Below are positions 24,979 to 33,929 of a DNA stretch of 64,000 nucleotides, piece after piece. Source of the stretch: Fusobacteria bacterium ZRK30 (GTDB lineage: Bacteria; Fusobacteriota; Fusobacteriia; Fusobacteriales; Fusobacteriaceae); the NCBI GenBank assembly GCA_024628785.1, contig CP102405.1, positions 806,001 through 870,000 of the forward strand, in the 5' to 3' direction. The notes under the pieces are model-generated. The model did no database searches. It worked only from the letters and a program-made list of their open reading frames with translations, and was not told the origin of the DNA. The position numbers and the translations under genes were made by a program. Numbering within the stretch: the first letter of the stretch is position 1; every line of letters starts with the position of its first letter.

Positions 24979-25010
24979 CTCCTCCTAAATTAATTTAGGA
25001 GGAGTTTTTT
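24979..25010 (+). terminator. Terminator of the sigma-54 operon
   Basis: CTCCTCCTAAA paired with TTTAGGAGGAG, followed by TTTTTTT. It lies 17 bp after the large-subunit stop. Confidence 0.85.
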
Positions 25011-25033
25011 TACTATCTAGAATTGTGCTTGTT

Positions 25034-25053
25034 TGGATACAACGTCACGTTGC
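25034..25053 (-). repeat. Intergenic palindromic repeat, copy 2
   Basis: On the minus strand it reads GCAACGTGACGTTGTATCCA, one base different from copy 3. It lies in the 120-bp gap between the sigma-54 operon terminator and the HAD gene. Confidence 0.75.
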
Positions 25054-25084
25054 GTTATTATTGTAAGTTTTTTTAGGAAAAGAG

Positions 25085-25867
25085 CTATAAATATTTCTTT
25101 AAAAATTCTCCGACTCCAGATTCATCGTTAGAGGCAGTAACATGGTCAGCAACCTGCTTTAATTCTTCGAAGGCACCGTCCATAGCAACTCCAACTCCGG
25201 CAGTTTCCAACATCTCCTTATCGTTTAACCCGTCCCCAAAGGCTATAACCTGAGATAGAGAAATATTCTCAGCCTCCATGATATTTTTCATAGCTGTGCC
25301 CTTGTTGACATTCCCGTCTAAAATTTCCAGGAAAAATGGTCTTGAGAAGGTAGTGTAGACACTTTCTCCTAACTTATCTTTTATATCTTTTTCTATCTTT
25401 AATAGATCTTCGTGTTCTCCTACATAGAGAGCCTTTGTAGAAAACATCTCATCTAAGCGATCAAAATCTTTTTCTACAGGGTCTAGTCCTGAGATCTCTT
25501 TATATATTTCAGTCTCTTCATTTTGGATATTTTCAGAATACCATATTTCATGCTGGTACAGGTTTAAATGAGTTTTGTGCTCCCTGGCAATCTTTATCAA
25601 TGCTTTTAGTGATCTTTCCTTTATAGGATATTCTTTTTCACTACCGTTGTGATATATTATTTTAGCTCCATTATAGCAGATAGCAGGAGTCGTTAAGTTA
25701 AGTTCTTCATGGTATGACCTCATAGACTCAAAACTTCTACCGGTTGCTAAAAAGATCTTTACTCCCTTATCTTCTAATTTCTTTAATACTTTTTTATTCG
25801 TCTCGCTGATCTTATGAACGTTATCTAATAATGTTCCGTCTAGATCCAGCATAATCGCTTTTATCAT
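25085..25867 (-). CDS. HAD-superfamily (Cof-type) phosphatase
   Basis: 260 residues of the HAD IIB/Cof group. Motif I is MLDLDGTLLD near the N-terminus, with motif II LATGRSF and motif IV FGDGLNDKEM. These enzymes remove phosphate from sugar phosphates or cofactors such as FMN or PLP. I start at ATG 25867, which overlaps the upstream stop as ATGA and has GGGAGGAAC just before it; an ATG at 25879 would lie inside the upstream gene. Translation is therefore coupled to the ParB-like gene. Confidence 0.85.
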   Translation of the reverse strand: MIKAIMLDLDGTLLDNVHKISETNKKVLKKLEDKGVKIFLATGRSFESMRSYHEELNLTTPAICYNGAKIIYHNGSEKEYPIKERSLKALIKIAREHKTHLNLYQHEIWYSENIQNEETEIYKEISGLDPVEKDFDRLDEMFSTKALYVGEHEDLLKIEKDIKDKLGESVYTTFSRPFFLEILDGNVNKGTAMKNIMEAENISLSQVIAFGDGLNDKEMLETAGVGVAMDGAFEELKQVADHVTASNDESGVGEFLKKYL

Positions 25868-27642
25868 TGTTCCTCCCATCTGTTAATATACTGCATCAGT
25901 AATGTATCTATATCTATTGTACCTTCCATCTGATTTTTTTCTCCATAATTGATGATATCCATATAGAAATCAACAATGGTATAGGTATTTGATTTACCCC
26001 TGATAAAGTGCATAAATCTTTCGGTTTTAAAAAACTTTAGCCCCTCTTTATTGTGGGTTAGTTTTTCTAAATCAACAGCAAACTTTTTTTTAACCCAGTC
26101 ACCGGAAGAATTCTGTTCTACAAAGTTCCATATCTGTTTTTTTATATGGAGGATAGTTTTATAGTTTGTAGTTCCCTCATAAAGATCCATCAATTCACCA
26201 AAAGTATCTACATCCTGTCCCTTTATAAGGAGGAGTTCTTTGACTCCTTTAAGAATGTCTCCCTTAAAAGTTTTTTCTTTTTTCAATGTTTTAGAGAGCC
26301 AGTCTTGGATGGTAGAGCTTTCCGATCCAATATCTAAGTAAAGATCTTCTAATTCTTCCAATCCTATATTTTTTCCATTTTTTAAAAATTTAATTTTTCT
26401 ATGGCTAAATTTGAAGTACTGTACAATAAATTCAGCCTCATCTATTTTTTTAGGAGAAAGGTAGTCAAATGTCGGAATTAAAATCTCCAAGATATAGTCT
26501 AAAATTCCCTCTCTGATTGAGACATTGGAATAATTTTTTTTATAATAATTCATATAATCCTTCAATTCTCGGTATAATTTTAACTGGTTTTTTTGAATCA
26601 ATTTGGAAGGTTCAAATAATCTGGATTTGTCTATAAAAATATCGATAGTTGTTCGAAGTTTTGTATAATACCATGATCTGATATCCCTCCTGATTACCTT
26701 GGAAAAATAGAGTTCATCTGTAAAATCCCCTCTGATTAATTCCCGGAGGTCTAAAAGTTTATTCTTTTGAACCTCATCCATAGAACTTTCCTTATCTAAT
26801 TTATATAGTCTCCTAATGAGGGAATCAATATAGCGATTGATTTGTATCTGGGTCTGGATGGTATACTTCTTTCCCAGATAGACCATATTCATATAATCAA
26901 CTAAGGCATAGGAATAATCATATTTTTTAGTGTTGTTGATCAAATATCTTCTGTGCTCTAAAAATTTTATATAGAGATCACCCTCTAATTTTTTCTCTAA
27001 AACCATTCCATTAAATCGCAAAATTTTTATAATTGGAGTATATATATTTTGATACCAATATTTGGATTTTACAAGGGTCTTCCCATGCCCTTCCAAACTT
27101 TCAATATCATCCAGGAGCTTTTTATAGTCACCACTCTCTGTCAGATCGAGGTTTAGCTGAGTTTGTTTGGTAAATTTAAATTTTTCCCTATAGTTCAGTT
27201 CCTCCTCAGTATCTTCCCCTGAAAAAAATTCCGTTACAACTGCTTCTATAGATGAAAAATTAAGAAAATTAGCTACAGAGATCCTGTGGTTTCCATCGTA
27301 GACGTAGTATTCATCCCTTATTTTATAAAGTTCAACTGGAGGAAGTTTAAAATCTCCTAACATCTCAATATAGATGTTACACCACCTGATCTTGACGATA
27401 CTATTTTTGGGAATAAATCCCTTTTTGAAATCTTCAGTTTTCTGCACACTGCCGACAATTTTAGAGAGAGGAACACTTTGAAGTCCTAAGAGGGAATTGT
27501 TATAGGCTGAGAGTTCTTTCTGTATATCTGAAAATTTTTTTAAATCCTCTCTGTGACCCACTGAAATTCCTAATATCTTTCCCTTGCCGACAAATTTATC
27601 ATAAGCATTTTTAGCTTCTTCCTGGATATATGAACTATTCAT
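25864..27642 (-). CDS. Large protein with ParB-like N-terminal domain, function unknown
   Basis: 592 residues. The N-terminal part (about 1-140) resembles the ParB/sulfiredoxin-type fold: a segment around LQSVPLSKIVGSV, then VYDGNHRISVANFL, where the GNHR motif is the usual nucleotide-binding/catalytic patch. The remaining 450 residues are helical and rich in Lys, Tyr, Ile and Leu, and I recognise no domain in them. It sits between a phosphoesterase and a HAD phosphatase on one strand, with a 4-nt overlap to the latter. It lacks a partner such as ParA, so a chromosome-partition role is unlikely. Function unknown. Confidence 0.65.
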   Translation of the reverse strand: MNSSYIQEEAKNAYDKFVGKGKILGISVGHREDLKKFSDIQKELSAYNNSLLGLQSVPLSKIVGSVQKTEDFKKGFIPKNSIVKIRWCNIYIEMLGDFKLPPVELYKIRDEYYVYDGNHRISVANFLNFSSIEAVVTEFFSGEDTEEELNYREKFKFTKQTQLNLDLTESGDYKKLLDDIESLEGHGKTLVKSKYWYQNIYTPIIKILRFNGMVLEKKLEGDLYIKFLEHRRYLINNTKKYDYSYALVDYMNMVYLGKKYTIQTQIQINRYIDSLIRRLYKLDKESSMDEVQKNKLLDLRELIRGDFTDELYFSKVIRRDIRSWYYTKLRTTIDIFIDKSRLFEPSKLIQKNQLKLYRELKDYMNYYKKNYSNVSIREGILDYILEILIPTFDYLSPKKIDEAEFIVQYFKFSHRKIKFLKNGKNIGLEELEDLYLDIGSESSTIQDWLSKTLKKEKTFKGDILKGVKELLLIKGQDVDTFGELMDLYEGTTNYKTILHIKKQIWNFVEQNSSGDWVKKKFAVDLEKLTHNKEGLKFFKTERFMHFIRGKSNTYTIVDFYMDIINYGEKNQMEGTIDIDTLLMQYINRWEEQ

Positions 27643-27651
27643 AAAGACCTC

Positions 27652-28260
27652 CTAATTTTTCATATATTCTATAACTTTATATCCATAGGCATTGATAATC
27701 CGAGTATCTCCTACGACAGTTTCCTGGGTATCCATATGGGAAACCAGATGAATATGCCCGTGGATCCATAATTTAGGCTTAAAATACTTTAAAATTTTAT
27801 GAAAGACTTCAAATCCCTGATGGGTAAAATCTTCCCGGTCATTTATCCTCCGTGGAGGAGTATGGGTTACCATGATATCTAGTTTTCTTCCCCAGAAAAG
27901 GGAACCTAAATTTAAAATTATCCTCTGGGTCATCTCAAACTCAGAATATTGATTTTCCTGGTAGGAGTACTTTTTACTCCCTCCTAAACCAAATATTTTC
28001 AGTCCTTTATATCTTATGATCTTCCCATCTATATTTTTACAGAATGAGATATCATGTCCTTTTTTATGGACATGATTTCCATTGACATAGATGATATCCT
28101 TATTGAGAGTTGTAAAAAGGTAATCCAAATAATCATTTCCCAGATCTCCTGCTGAGATTATAAAATCAATATTGGAAAACATCTTTTTTAGCCTATCCAT
28201 GGGATATCGTCCCAAAATTTCTGTATCACTGATGATAAGTATCTTATATTTTTTCCCCAT
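27652..28260 (-). CDS. Calcineurin-like metallophosphoesterase (YfcE-like)
   Basis: 202 residues with the two-metal phosphoesterase motifs in order: IISDTE near residue 10, SAGDLGND, VNGNHVH, MVTHTPP and WIHGHIHL. YfcE-type enzymes hydrolyse phosphodiesters. The first motif is DTE where the family has D-x-H, so one metal-binding His is Glu. It lies 10 bp upstream of the ParB-like gene and is likely cotranscribed with it and the HAD phosphatase. Confidence 0.8.
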   Translation of the reverse strand: MGKKYKILIISDTEILGRYPMDRLKKMFSNIDFIISAGDLGNDYLDYLFTTLNKDIIYVNGNHVHKKGHDISFCKNIDGKIIRYKGLKIFGLGGSKKYSYQENQYSEFEMTQRIILNLGSLFWGRKLDIMVTHTPPRRINDREDFTHQGFEVFHKILKYFKPKLWIHGHIHLVSHMDTQETVVGDTRIINAYGYKVIEYMKN

Positions 28261-28395
28261 TGGAGTCCTCCCTTAGCAAAAAAGGAGGAAAAAATCCCCC
28301 TAATTTTAATATCTAAAAATATATAAATTACTTAACAAGTTAAAGATAAAATTAAGTTCAAATTACGTCTATTTAAATTTAATATCATGTTCTTT

Positions 28396-29292
28396 TTATA
28401 ATTCGTCTAAGTTATATCCCATTTCCTTTAGGAACGGCTTTTTCTTTCTCCACTTATCTTTAACTTTAACCCAAAGGTTTAAATAGATTTTTTTCTCTAA
28501 TAAAGTCTCAATATCTTTTCTAGCATCGGTACCAACAGCTTTTAAAAGGGCACCTCTTTTACCGATAACTATTCCTTTTTGAGAATCTCTCTCTACATAG
28601 ATATTGATATCATATTTATCCTTACCATTTTCCCTTCTCTCTACATTGATGATCTCAACAGCAATAGAATGAGGGATTTCATCTCTGGTTCTAGTTAATA
28701 TTTTTTCTCTTACAATCTCTATAATCATCTTATACATAGGCATATCAGTATACATATCCTCTGGATAGTACATGATTCCTTCCTCTAAAAATGGATTGAT
28801 AGCTTCTAATAATTTAGGAATACCAATAGCATATTCAGCTGACATAGTTACGATCTTGTGGAAATCTCCTAATTTTGCTCTGATCTCTCCGATTTTTTCC
28901 TCGATCTCTTCATCTTTCATAAGGTCAATCTTGTTGATAACTGCAATTCTAGGAGTATTAGGAGCTTTCATAATTTTATCAAAAACAAACTGATCTCCTG
29001 TACTGATCTCTTGAGTCCCGTCTAACACCATCATAACTGCTTCTACTTCCCTCAGTGCATTGATAGCTGTGTTGGTCATATGTTCACCTAAAAGATGCTT
29101 AGGTTTATGAATTCCCGGGGTGTCAATAAATACATATTGTGTATCTTGGATAGTTAAGATCCCCTTGATTGAATCTCTAGTTGTTCCAGCTTTATTAGAA
29201 ACTATGGCTACCTTTTCATTTACTATCTTATTCATTAATGTAGATTTTCCTACATTTGGTCTTCCTACTACTGCAATAAATCCTGCTTTCAT
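28396..29292 (-). CDS. era: GTPase Era
   Basis: 298 residues. Era binds 16S rRNA and helps assemble the 30S subunit. G motifs are GRPNVGKST (G1), DTPGIHKPKH (G3) and NKIDLM (G4); the C-terminal KH domain carries the GKRGALLKAVGTDAR RNA-binding loop. Length and order are normal. It is in a minus-strand group with the recombinase, recN and nadK. Confidence 0.96.
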   Translation of the reverse strand: MKAGFIAVVGRPNVGKSTLMNKIVNEKVAIVSNKAGTTRDSIKGILTIQDTQYVFIDTPGIHKPKHLLGEHMTNTAINALREVEAVMMVLDGTQEISTGDQFVFDKIMKAPNTPRIAVINKIDLMKDEEIEEKIGEIRAKLGDFHKIVTMSAEYAIGIPKLLEAINPFLEEGIMYYPEDMYTDMPMYKMIIEIVREKILTRTRDEIPHSIAVEIINVERRENGKDKYDINIYVERDSQKGIVIGKRGALLKAVGTDARKDIETLLEKKIYLNLWVKVKDKWRKKKPFLKEMGYNLDEL

Positions 29293-29363
29293 TAATTCTC
29301 CTTTTTTCCTGTTAAATTTTAATCTTTTTTATTATTTCCTGCTTCTTTTAAAATAAGCAGAGG

Positions 29364-30221
29364 TTATTCATCTCCGATTCCTATCTCCATATATATCTTT
29401 TTAATCTGCTGGGTATTCCTGCTGCTGTAAAGACTGGTATTTTGAATGGTAGAATATCCCATCCTATCCTTTACAACATGGGCTCCCTCTGTGTCCAAAA
29501 TATTTTTTAGAACAGAGTTTCTGATCATATGGGTATATATTTCCCTGTCTAGACTGGCTCTTTTCCCATATTTTATAAGTCTGGCTCTATAATTCTGCCT
29601 GGAAATACTGGAAAATATTTTGGTATTTTTATTTCTCAATTGATCTCTTTTTTCCTCTATAAATATCTGCAATCTTTCACTTAAAGAGTTGTCTAAAGGG
29701 ATCTTATTTATCTTAACGCCCTTAATTTGAGTGATAACCTTATAATCTTCTGATATTATGTCTTCACATCGAAGATCTAAAACTTCTGAGATTAAAATAC
29801 CAGTCTCATAGAGGATGTCCAAGATGGTCCTATCCCTGTATTCCTTAGGGGAATCATCCATAATCTCTCTCAATTTCTCAATCTCTTCCAAACTTAATAT
29901 CTCTAAAGTTCTTTTTTCAGGAGGGAGATTTTTTATCTTTTCCATAGGCAGACTATCAATTATACCATTTTTGTAAAAATATTTTAAATATCCTCGAATA
30001 GATATTATTTTTCTGTTGATACTGTTATTGGAATAGACTTTTTTTAGGTCTTTTATGAAGTTTAAGATATCTTCCTCTACTATTTCATTTAGAGGTTTAT
30101 ATCTTATAAAGATAAAAAAATCATCTATATCTTTTTTATAAGCTTCGCAGCTGTTATAACTAAAGCTGCTGTCTTTCATGTGTTTTTCAAATTCTTTAAA
30201 TCCCGGTATTTTGCTGAGCAT
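29364..30221 (-). CDS. XerC/D-like tyrosine recombinase with altered active site
   Basis: 285 residues with the SAM-like N-terminal DNA-binding domain (about 5-85) and a C-terminal catalytic domain. The nucleophile Tyr265 (NTSLYSS), the HxxR pair His231/Arg234 (THMIR) and a Lys (170 or 173) are present. The first catalytic Arg, in TGLRVSE of normal Xer proteins, is Leu143 (TGILISE), and the second His (GH in the family) is Tyr256 (MGYS). Two of the six catalytic residues are thus lost. It may be inactive for cleavage, or act only as a DNA-binding partner. It is downstream of recN. Confidence 0.8.
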   Translation of the reverse strand: MLSKIPGFKEFEKHMKDSSFSYNSCEAYKKDIDDFFIFIRYKPLNEIVEEDILNFIKDLKKVYSNNSINRKIISIRGYLKYFYKNGIIDSLPMEKIKNLPPEKRTLEILSLEEIEKLREIMDDSPKEYRDRTILDILYETGILISEVLDLRCEDIISEDYKVITQIKGVKINKIPLDNSLSERLQIFIEEKRDQLRNKNTKIFSSISRQNYRARLIKYGKRASLDREIYTHMIRNSVLKNILDTEGAHVVKDRMGYSTIQNTSLYSSRNTQQIKKIYMEIGIGDE

Positions 30222-30225
30222 ATTC

Positions 30226-31884
30226 TCACCCCTTCAGCAGTTCTTTTGCATGTTTTTTTACACTGTCACTGACCTGATCTCCTGCCAGCATTCGTGCGAT
30301 CTCATCTATCCTCTCTTCTGGATTTAGATTTTTTACTGTGGCTATAGTTTTTCCCTGGATATTTTTTTTCTTAATATAAAATTGCTGGCTGGCCTTAGCT
30401 GCAATTGCAGGGGAATGGGTTATACATATGATCTGGGCATTCTCTCCGATATCATACAATTTATCCGCTATCTTTCTAACTGTCTCTCCTCCTACCCCAG
30501 TATCGATCTCGTCAAATACCAGTATAGGAACATTATCTACAGCTGAAAATATTACCTTTAGAGCCAGCATGATCCTGCTCATCTCTCCTCCGGAAACTAC
30601 CTTGGCAAGGGGTTTCATCTCCTGCCCCAGGTTGGGAGCAATCATGAACTCTACTATATCTATTCCAGATCTTGAGATCTTCTCATCGACTTTAAAATCG
30701 ACCTTAAATCTGGCATCTTTCATATTTAAATATATTAGTTCAGAGGTAAGGTGCTCCTCGATCAGTTTAGCTTTGGTCTTACGGACAGCAGAGAGTTTAC
30801 CAGCGATCTCCTTATATTTTTTTAGGAGATCTTGTATTTTTTTATTTAACTTTTTTTCCTCAAAATCACTTTCATCCAAAAGATCCAATTCATTTTTTAT
30901 CTTATCCCGATATCCTAAAATTTCTGAGATATCTTCTCCGTATTTTTTCTTGAGATTGTTTATCTTGTCTAATCTGTCCACTACAGCGTTGAGCCGGTAC
31001 TCATCTACATCCATATTATCCTGAATGTTTTCTATATTGTATGTGAGATCCTCAACTTCGTAGTAGATTTTTTCTACTTTCTCAAAGATGGCCTCATAGT
31101 CTTTTCCATATTGGGAGAGGGTCTCCATATTTTTTTTCACACTGTGGAGTAAAGAGGTTACGTTTACCTCTCCGTCACTTATACTATAGTAGGAATTTTT
31201 TAATTTTTCAGTAATCTTACCGGCATTAAAAAGGATCTTATATTCATCTTCTAATTCCTCATCCTCATTTTTAGATAAGTTTACCTCTTCGATTTCTGCT
31301 AACTGATATTCATAGAGATCTTTTTTCTCTTTGATATTGTTTCTTGTTTCCGAAAGCTGTATTAGGAGTCTATGGACCTCCTCATAATTAGAGACAATAT
31401 CTCCCAGCTGATCTTTGATAAGGTGTTCATCTTTATTTAAAAATCTATCGATTAATTTTATATGATTTCCCCTATGGAGGAGCATCTGGTGGGAATGCTG
31501 ACCTACAATATCTACCAAGGTTCCCATAATCTCCTTTAGGTTGCTCATGGGAACTCTTCTGCCATTTACAAAAGCTTTTCCGCGGCCATTGGATTCCATC
31601 CTTCTTTGGACAATTATTTCATTATTTTCCACATCTATCCCCATCTCATGGAGTTCTTCTGCCTGATTTTCATTGGCATCAAAGACACCTTCAGCCAAAA
31701 GATAGTCAGCCCCATCTCTAAGCATCTCCATATTAGTTTTTTCACCAATAAGGAGGTTGATACCTGTAAGGATAATCGATTTTCCTGCTCCTGTCTCACC
31801 TGTGAGAGCTATTAATTTATCTTGAAATTCTAATTCTAATTTATCTATAATTGCTAAATTTTCAATTCGAAGTTCCCTTAACAT
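30226..31884 (-). CDS. recN: DNA repair protein RecN
   Basis: 552 residues of the SMC-like double-strand-break repair protein. Walker A is GETGAGKSI at residues 30-38. A long coiled-coil middle is interrupted by a short hinge. The C-terminal ABC signature VSGGEMSR and Walker B ILVFDEIDTGVGGE are intact. It overlaps nadK by 7 nt and ends 4 bp before the recombinase start, so these three genes are one transcript. Confidence 0.96.
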   Translation of the reverse strand: MLRELRIENLAIIDKLELEFQDKLIALTGETGAGKSIILTGINLLIGEKTNMEMLRDGADYLLAEGVFDANENQAEELHEMGIDVENNEIIVQRRMESNGRGKAFVNGRRVPMSNLKEIMGTLVDIVGQHSHQMLLHRGNHIKLIDRFLNKDEHLIKDQLGDIVSNYEEVHRLLIQLSETRNNIKEKKDLYEYQLAEIEEVNLSKNEDEELEDEYKILFNAGKITEKLKNSYYSISDGEVNVTSLLHSVKKNMETLSQYGKDYEAIFEKVEKIYYEVEDLTYNIENIQDNMDVDEYRLNAVVDRLDKINNLKKKYGEDISEILGYRDKIKNELDLLDESDFEEKKLNKKIQDLLKKYKEIAGKLSAVRKTKAKLIEEHLTSELIYLNMKDARFKVDFKVDEKISRSGIDIVEFMIAPNLGQEMKPLAKVVSGGEMSRIMLALKVIFSAVDNVPILVFDEIDTGVGGETVRKIADKLYDIGENAQIICITHSPAIAAKASQQFYIKKKNIQGKTIATVKNLNPEERIDEIARMLAGDQVSDSVKKHAKELLKG

Positions 31885-32672
31885 ATCTTATCTCCCCACT
31901 TTAATTTTTCCCTTAAAACAGAATAATAATTTCTCGACTTTGGCAGCACTAACTTTAGTTTTTTATCTGAATATCTGATCTTGATAATATCCTCTTTGGT
32001 AACCTCGATAGCGTCATCTCCATCGACAGCTATATAGGCGGAATCTTCTCTACCCTCTAATCTCAGTGTGATCTCCTCTTTCCCATCTACTATTATAGGT
32101 CTGGTGCTTAAGTTGTGTGGAGCGATAGGAGTAATTAAAAGTACATCCAAATTAGATCTGATGATGGGCCCTCCTGCTGAAAGGGAATAACCTGTTGATC
32201 CTGTAGGAGTAGCAACAATTAATCCATCTGCCCTGTATGTATTGATATAGTATTCCCCTGAAGCTCTAATTCTGATTAATTTTTGCAGGATTCCTCCCTT
32301 TGCCAGAACCACCTCATTGAGACCGGTATGTGTTTCTCCCCTGACTTCTACCTCCAACATGTGTCTTTCCTCTAACTTATAGTTGCCCATCAAAACATCT
32401 TCATAAACTTGAAGCGCTTCGATCCTCCTTATGTCTGTAAGAAATCCAAGACTTCCCATATTTACAGCAATAGCAAATTTGTTGTGATTAGCTATATCTT
32501 TGCTGGCCTGTAGGAGAGTTCCGTCTCCACCGATAACCACGACAAAAGCTGATCCCTCTATCTCTGACTGGACCTCTATACCGCAATTCTCGAAGAACTC
32601 TTTGGATACTTCATAAAATTTTATTGCATCTTTTTTAGAGGTATTATATATGATACATACCTTTTTTTTCAT
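31878..32672 (-). CDS. nadK: NAD kinase
   Basis: 264 residues. NAD kinase phosphorylates NAD to NADP. The conserved GGDGTLLQA motif, the LGFLTDI segment and TPTGSTGYSLSAGGPI are present. Length is normal for the short bacterial form. The ribosome binding site AGGGGGAG lies upstream. The 134-bp gap before it contains mutually exclusive hairpins that may regulate it. It is cotranscribed with recN. Confidence 0.95.
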   Translation of the reverse strand: MKKKVCIIYNTSKKDAIKFYEVSKEFFENCGIEVQSEIEGSAFVVVIGGDGTLLQASKDIANHNKFAIAVNMGSLGFLTDIRRIEALQVYEDVLMGNYKLEERHMLEVEVRGETHTGLNEVVLAKGGILQKLIRIRASGEYYINTYRADGLIVATPTGSTGYSLSAGGPIIRSNLDVLLITPIAPHNLSTRPIIVDGKEEITLRLEGREDSAYIAVDGDDAIEVTKEDIIKIRYSDKKLKLVLPKSRNYYSVLREKLKWGDKIC

Positions 32673-32686
32673 CTTTCTCCCCCTAT

Positions 32687-32763
32687 GTGACCAATGGTCA
32701 AATATATGATGTATATTTTCAACCTAGAGATATGAATCTCACTGGAAACTTTAAATCCCTAGG
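32687..32763 (-). promoter_or_regulatory. nadK leader with alternative hairpins
   Basis: On the minus strand the leader can form a long stem (32755-32763 with 32723-32731, CCTAGGGAT/ATCTCTAGG, one mismatch) or a shorter hairpin (GAGAT/ATCTC arms within 32727-32740) that reuses the same bases. A third palindrome, TGACC-N3-GGTCA (32688-32700), lies closer to the start codon. No T-run follows, so it is not a plain terminator. Confidence 0.4.
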
Positions 32764-32806
32764 CTGATTATGTGATTCTGATTTTATAGTTAGTCTTTAG
32801 ATAGTT

Positions 32807-33925
32807 CTAAAAGTTATTTGGATTGGAAGATTTTAGGTTAAACCTTGTCTCATAATAAAGATATGATCTTCCATCGGAGTTAAGTCCTAAAATTCCGATT
32901 TCACTTCCTTTTCCTACGGTCTGCCCTAATTTTACATAGTTAGAGATTAGGTTTCCATAGATAGTGATCAAGTTATATCCATGGTCTATCATGACAACTT
33001 TTCCCATATTCATAAATTTACCTGCATAGATAACCTTACCCTTATTTGCAGAAACAACCCGATCTCCTAAGTTTCCTTGGATCTCCTGTCCTGAACTACG
33101 GATTCCACCGACCTTGGCCTGATTAAATCCAACCAGAACTTTTCCAGAGATAGGTTTTTTAAAACTTCCTAAGTTTTTGGCAACAGTGGAATAATTTACA
33201 TTTCCCAGCTGCTTGGTTCTGGTTCTGATTATATTATCGATCTCTTTTTCAATAGCAGCTTTTTGCTTTTGAAGGTTTGTTATCGTGTTTTTAGCCTGGT
33301 TTGTTTTAGCTGTTGTTATCTTCTTATCTTTATTATACTGGGCAATCAGGTTATTGTGTTGTCTCTTCTTACTCTCTTGCTGTCGTTCCTTATAAGCCAG
33401 TTGAGATTGGAGTTTTTTCAGATTTCTCTGCTCCTTTTCGATATCTTCTTTTACTTTTTTTATATTGTTTTGGACACTTTTTATCTCATCCTGTCTCTCC
33501 TGGTTGGCCTTTAGGATCTCCTTAAAATTATAGGTATCAATTTCATCGGTTATATCTTTTTTCTGCCACGACTGGAGCATAGCTACATAATCATTTTCCA
33601 TATTGGTAAGTTCTTTAGAACTAAATTTTAGATTCCGCTTACCATAATCTACCTTTCTGCTGACTACATCAATCTTTATCTTTAAGAGTTCTTTTTCACT
33701 TTCGATAATTTTTAATTCTTTTTCTACACGGATTATCTGTTCTTTTAGAGTTTCTGTTTTTTTATCTATAGTCTTGATTTTTTGAGCGTTTTTTTTGATC
33801 TCTTCACCTTTTCTTTTGATCTCGTTTTCAATCTGACTGATTTGATTTTTTTTTTCATCGATACTGTTAGAGAATGTATTTGTAGTAATAATCATCAAAG
33901 TCAGTAAAAATATTAGTTTTTTCAT
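32807..33925 (-). CDS. envC: EnvC-like murein hydrolase activator
   Basis: 372 residues: a signal peptide (about 1-19), a long coiled coil (about 20-240, alternating Lys/Glu/Gln heptads) and a C-terminal LytM/M23 domain. The zinc-binding His residues of active M23 peptidases are missing (LYYETR where HxH-type LHFEIR is expected). This fits the EnvC group, which activates amidases rather than cutting peptidoglycan. It lies directly after ftsX; FtsEX normally controls EnvC across the membrane. Confidence 0.85.
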   Translation of the reverse strand: MKKLIFLLTLMIITTNTFSNSIDEKKNQISQIENEIKRKGEEIKKNAQKIKTIDKKTETLKEQIIRVEKELKIIESEKELLKIKIDVVSRKVDYGKRNLKFSSKELTNMENDYVAMLQSWQKKDITDEIDTYNFKEILKANQERQDEIKSVQNNIKKVKEDIEKEQRNLKKLQSQLAYKERQQESKKRQHNNLIAQYNKDKKITTAKTNQAKNTITNLQKQKAAIEKEIDNIIRTRTKQLGNVNYSTVAKNLGSFKKPISGKVLVGFNQAKVGGIRSSGQEIQGNLGDRVVSANKGKVIYAGKFMNMGKVVMIDHGYNLITIYGNLISNYVKLGQTVGKGSEIGILGLNSDGRSYLYYETRFNLKSSNPNNF

Positions 33926-33929
33926 AGAT

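Noticed and set aside
30428-31024. 198-codon frame opposite recN
   Set aside because: It is antisense to a well-conserved gene and has the composition of a shadow frame, with no ribosome binding site.
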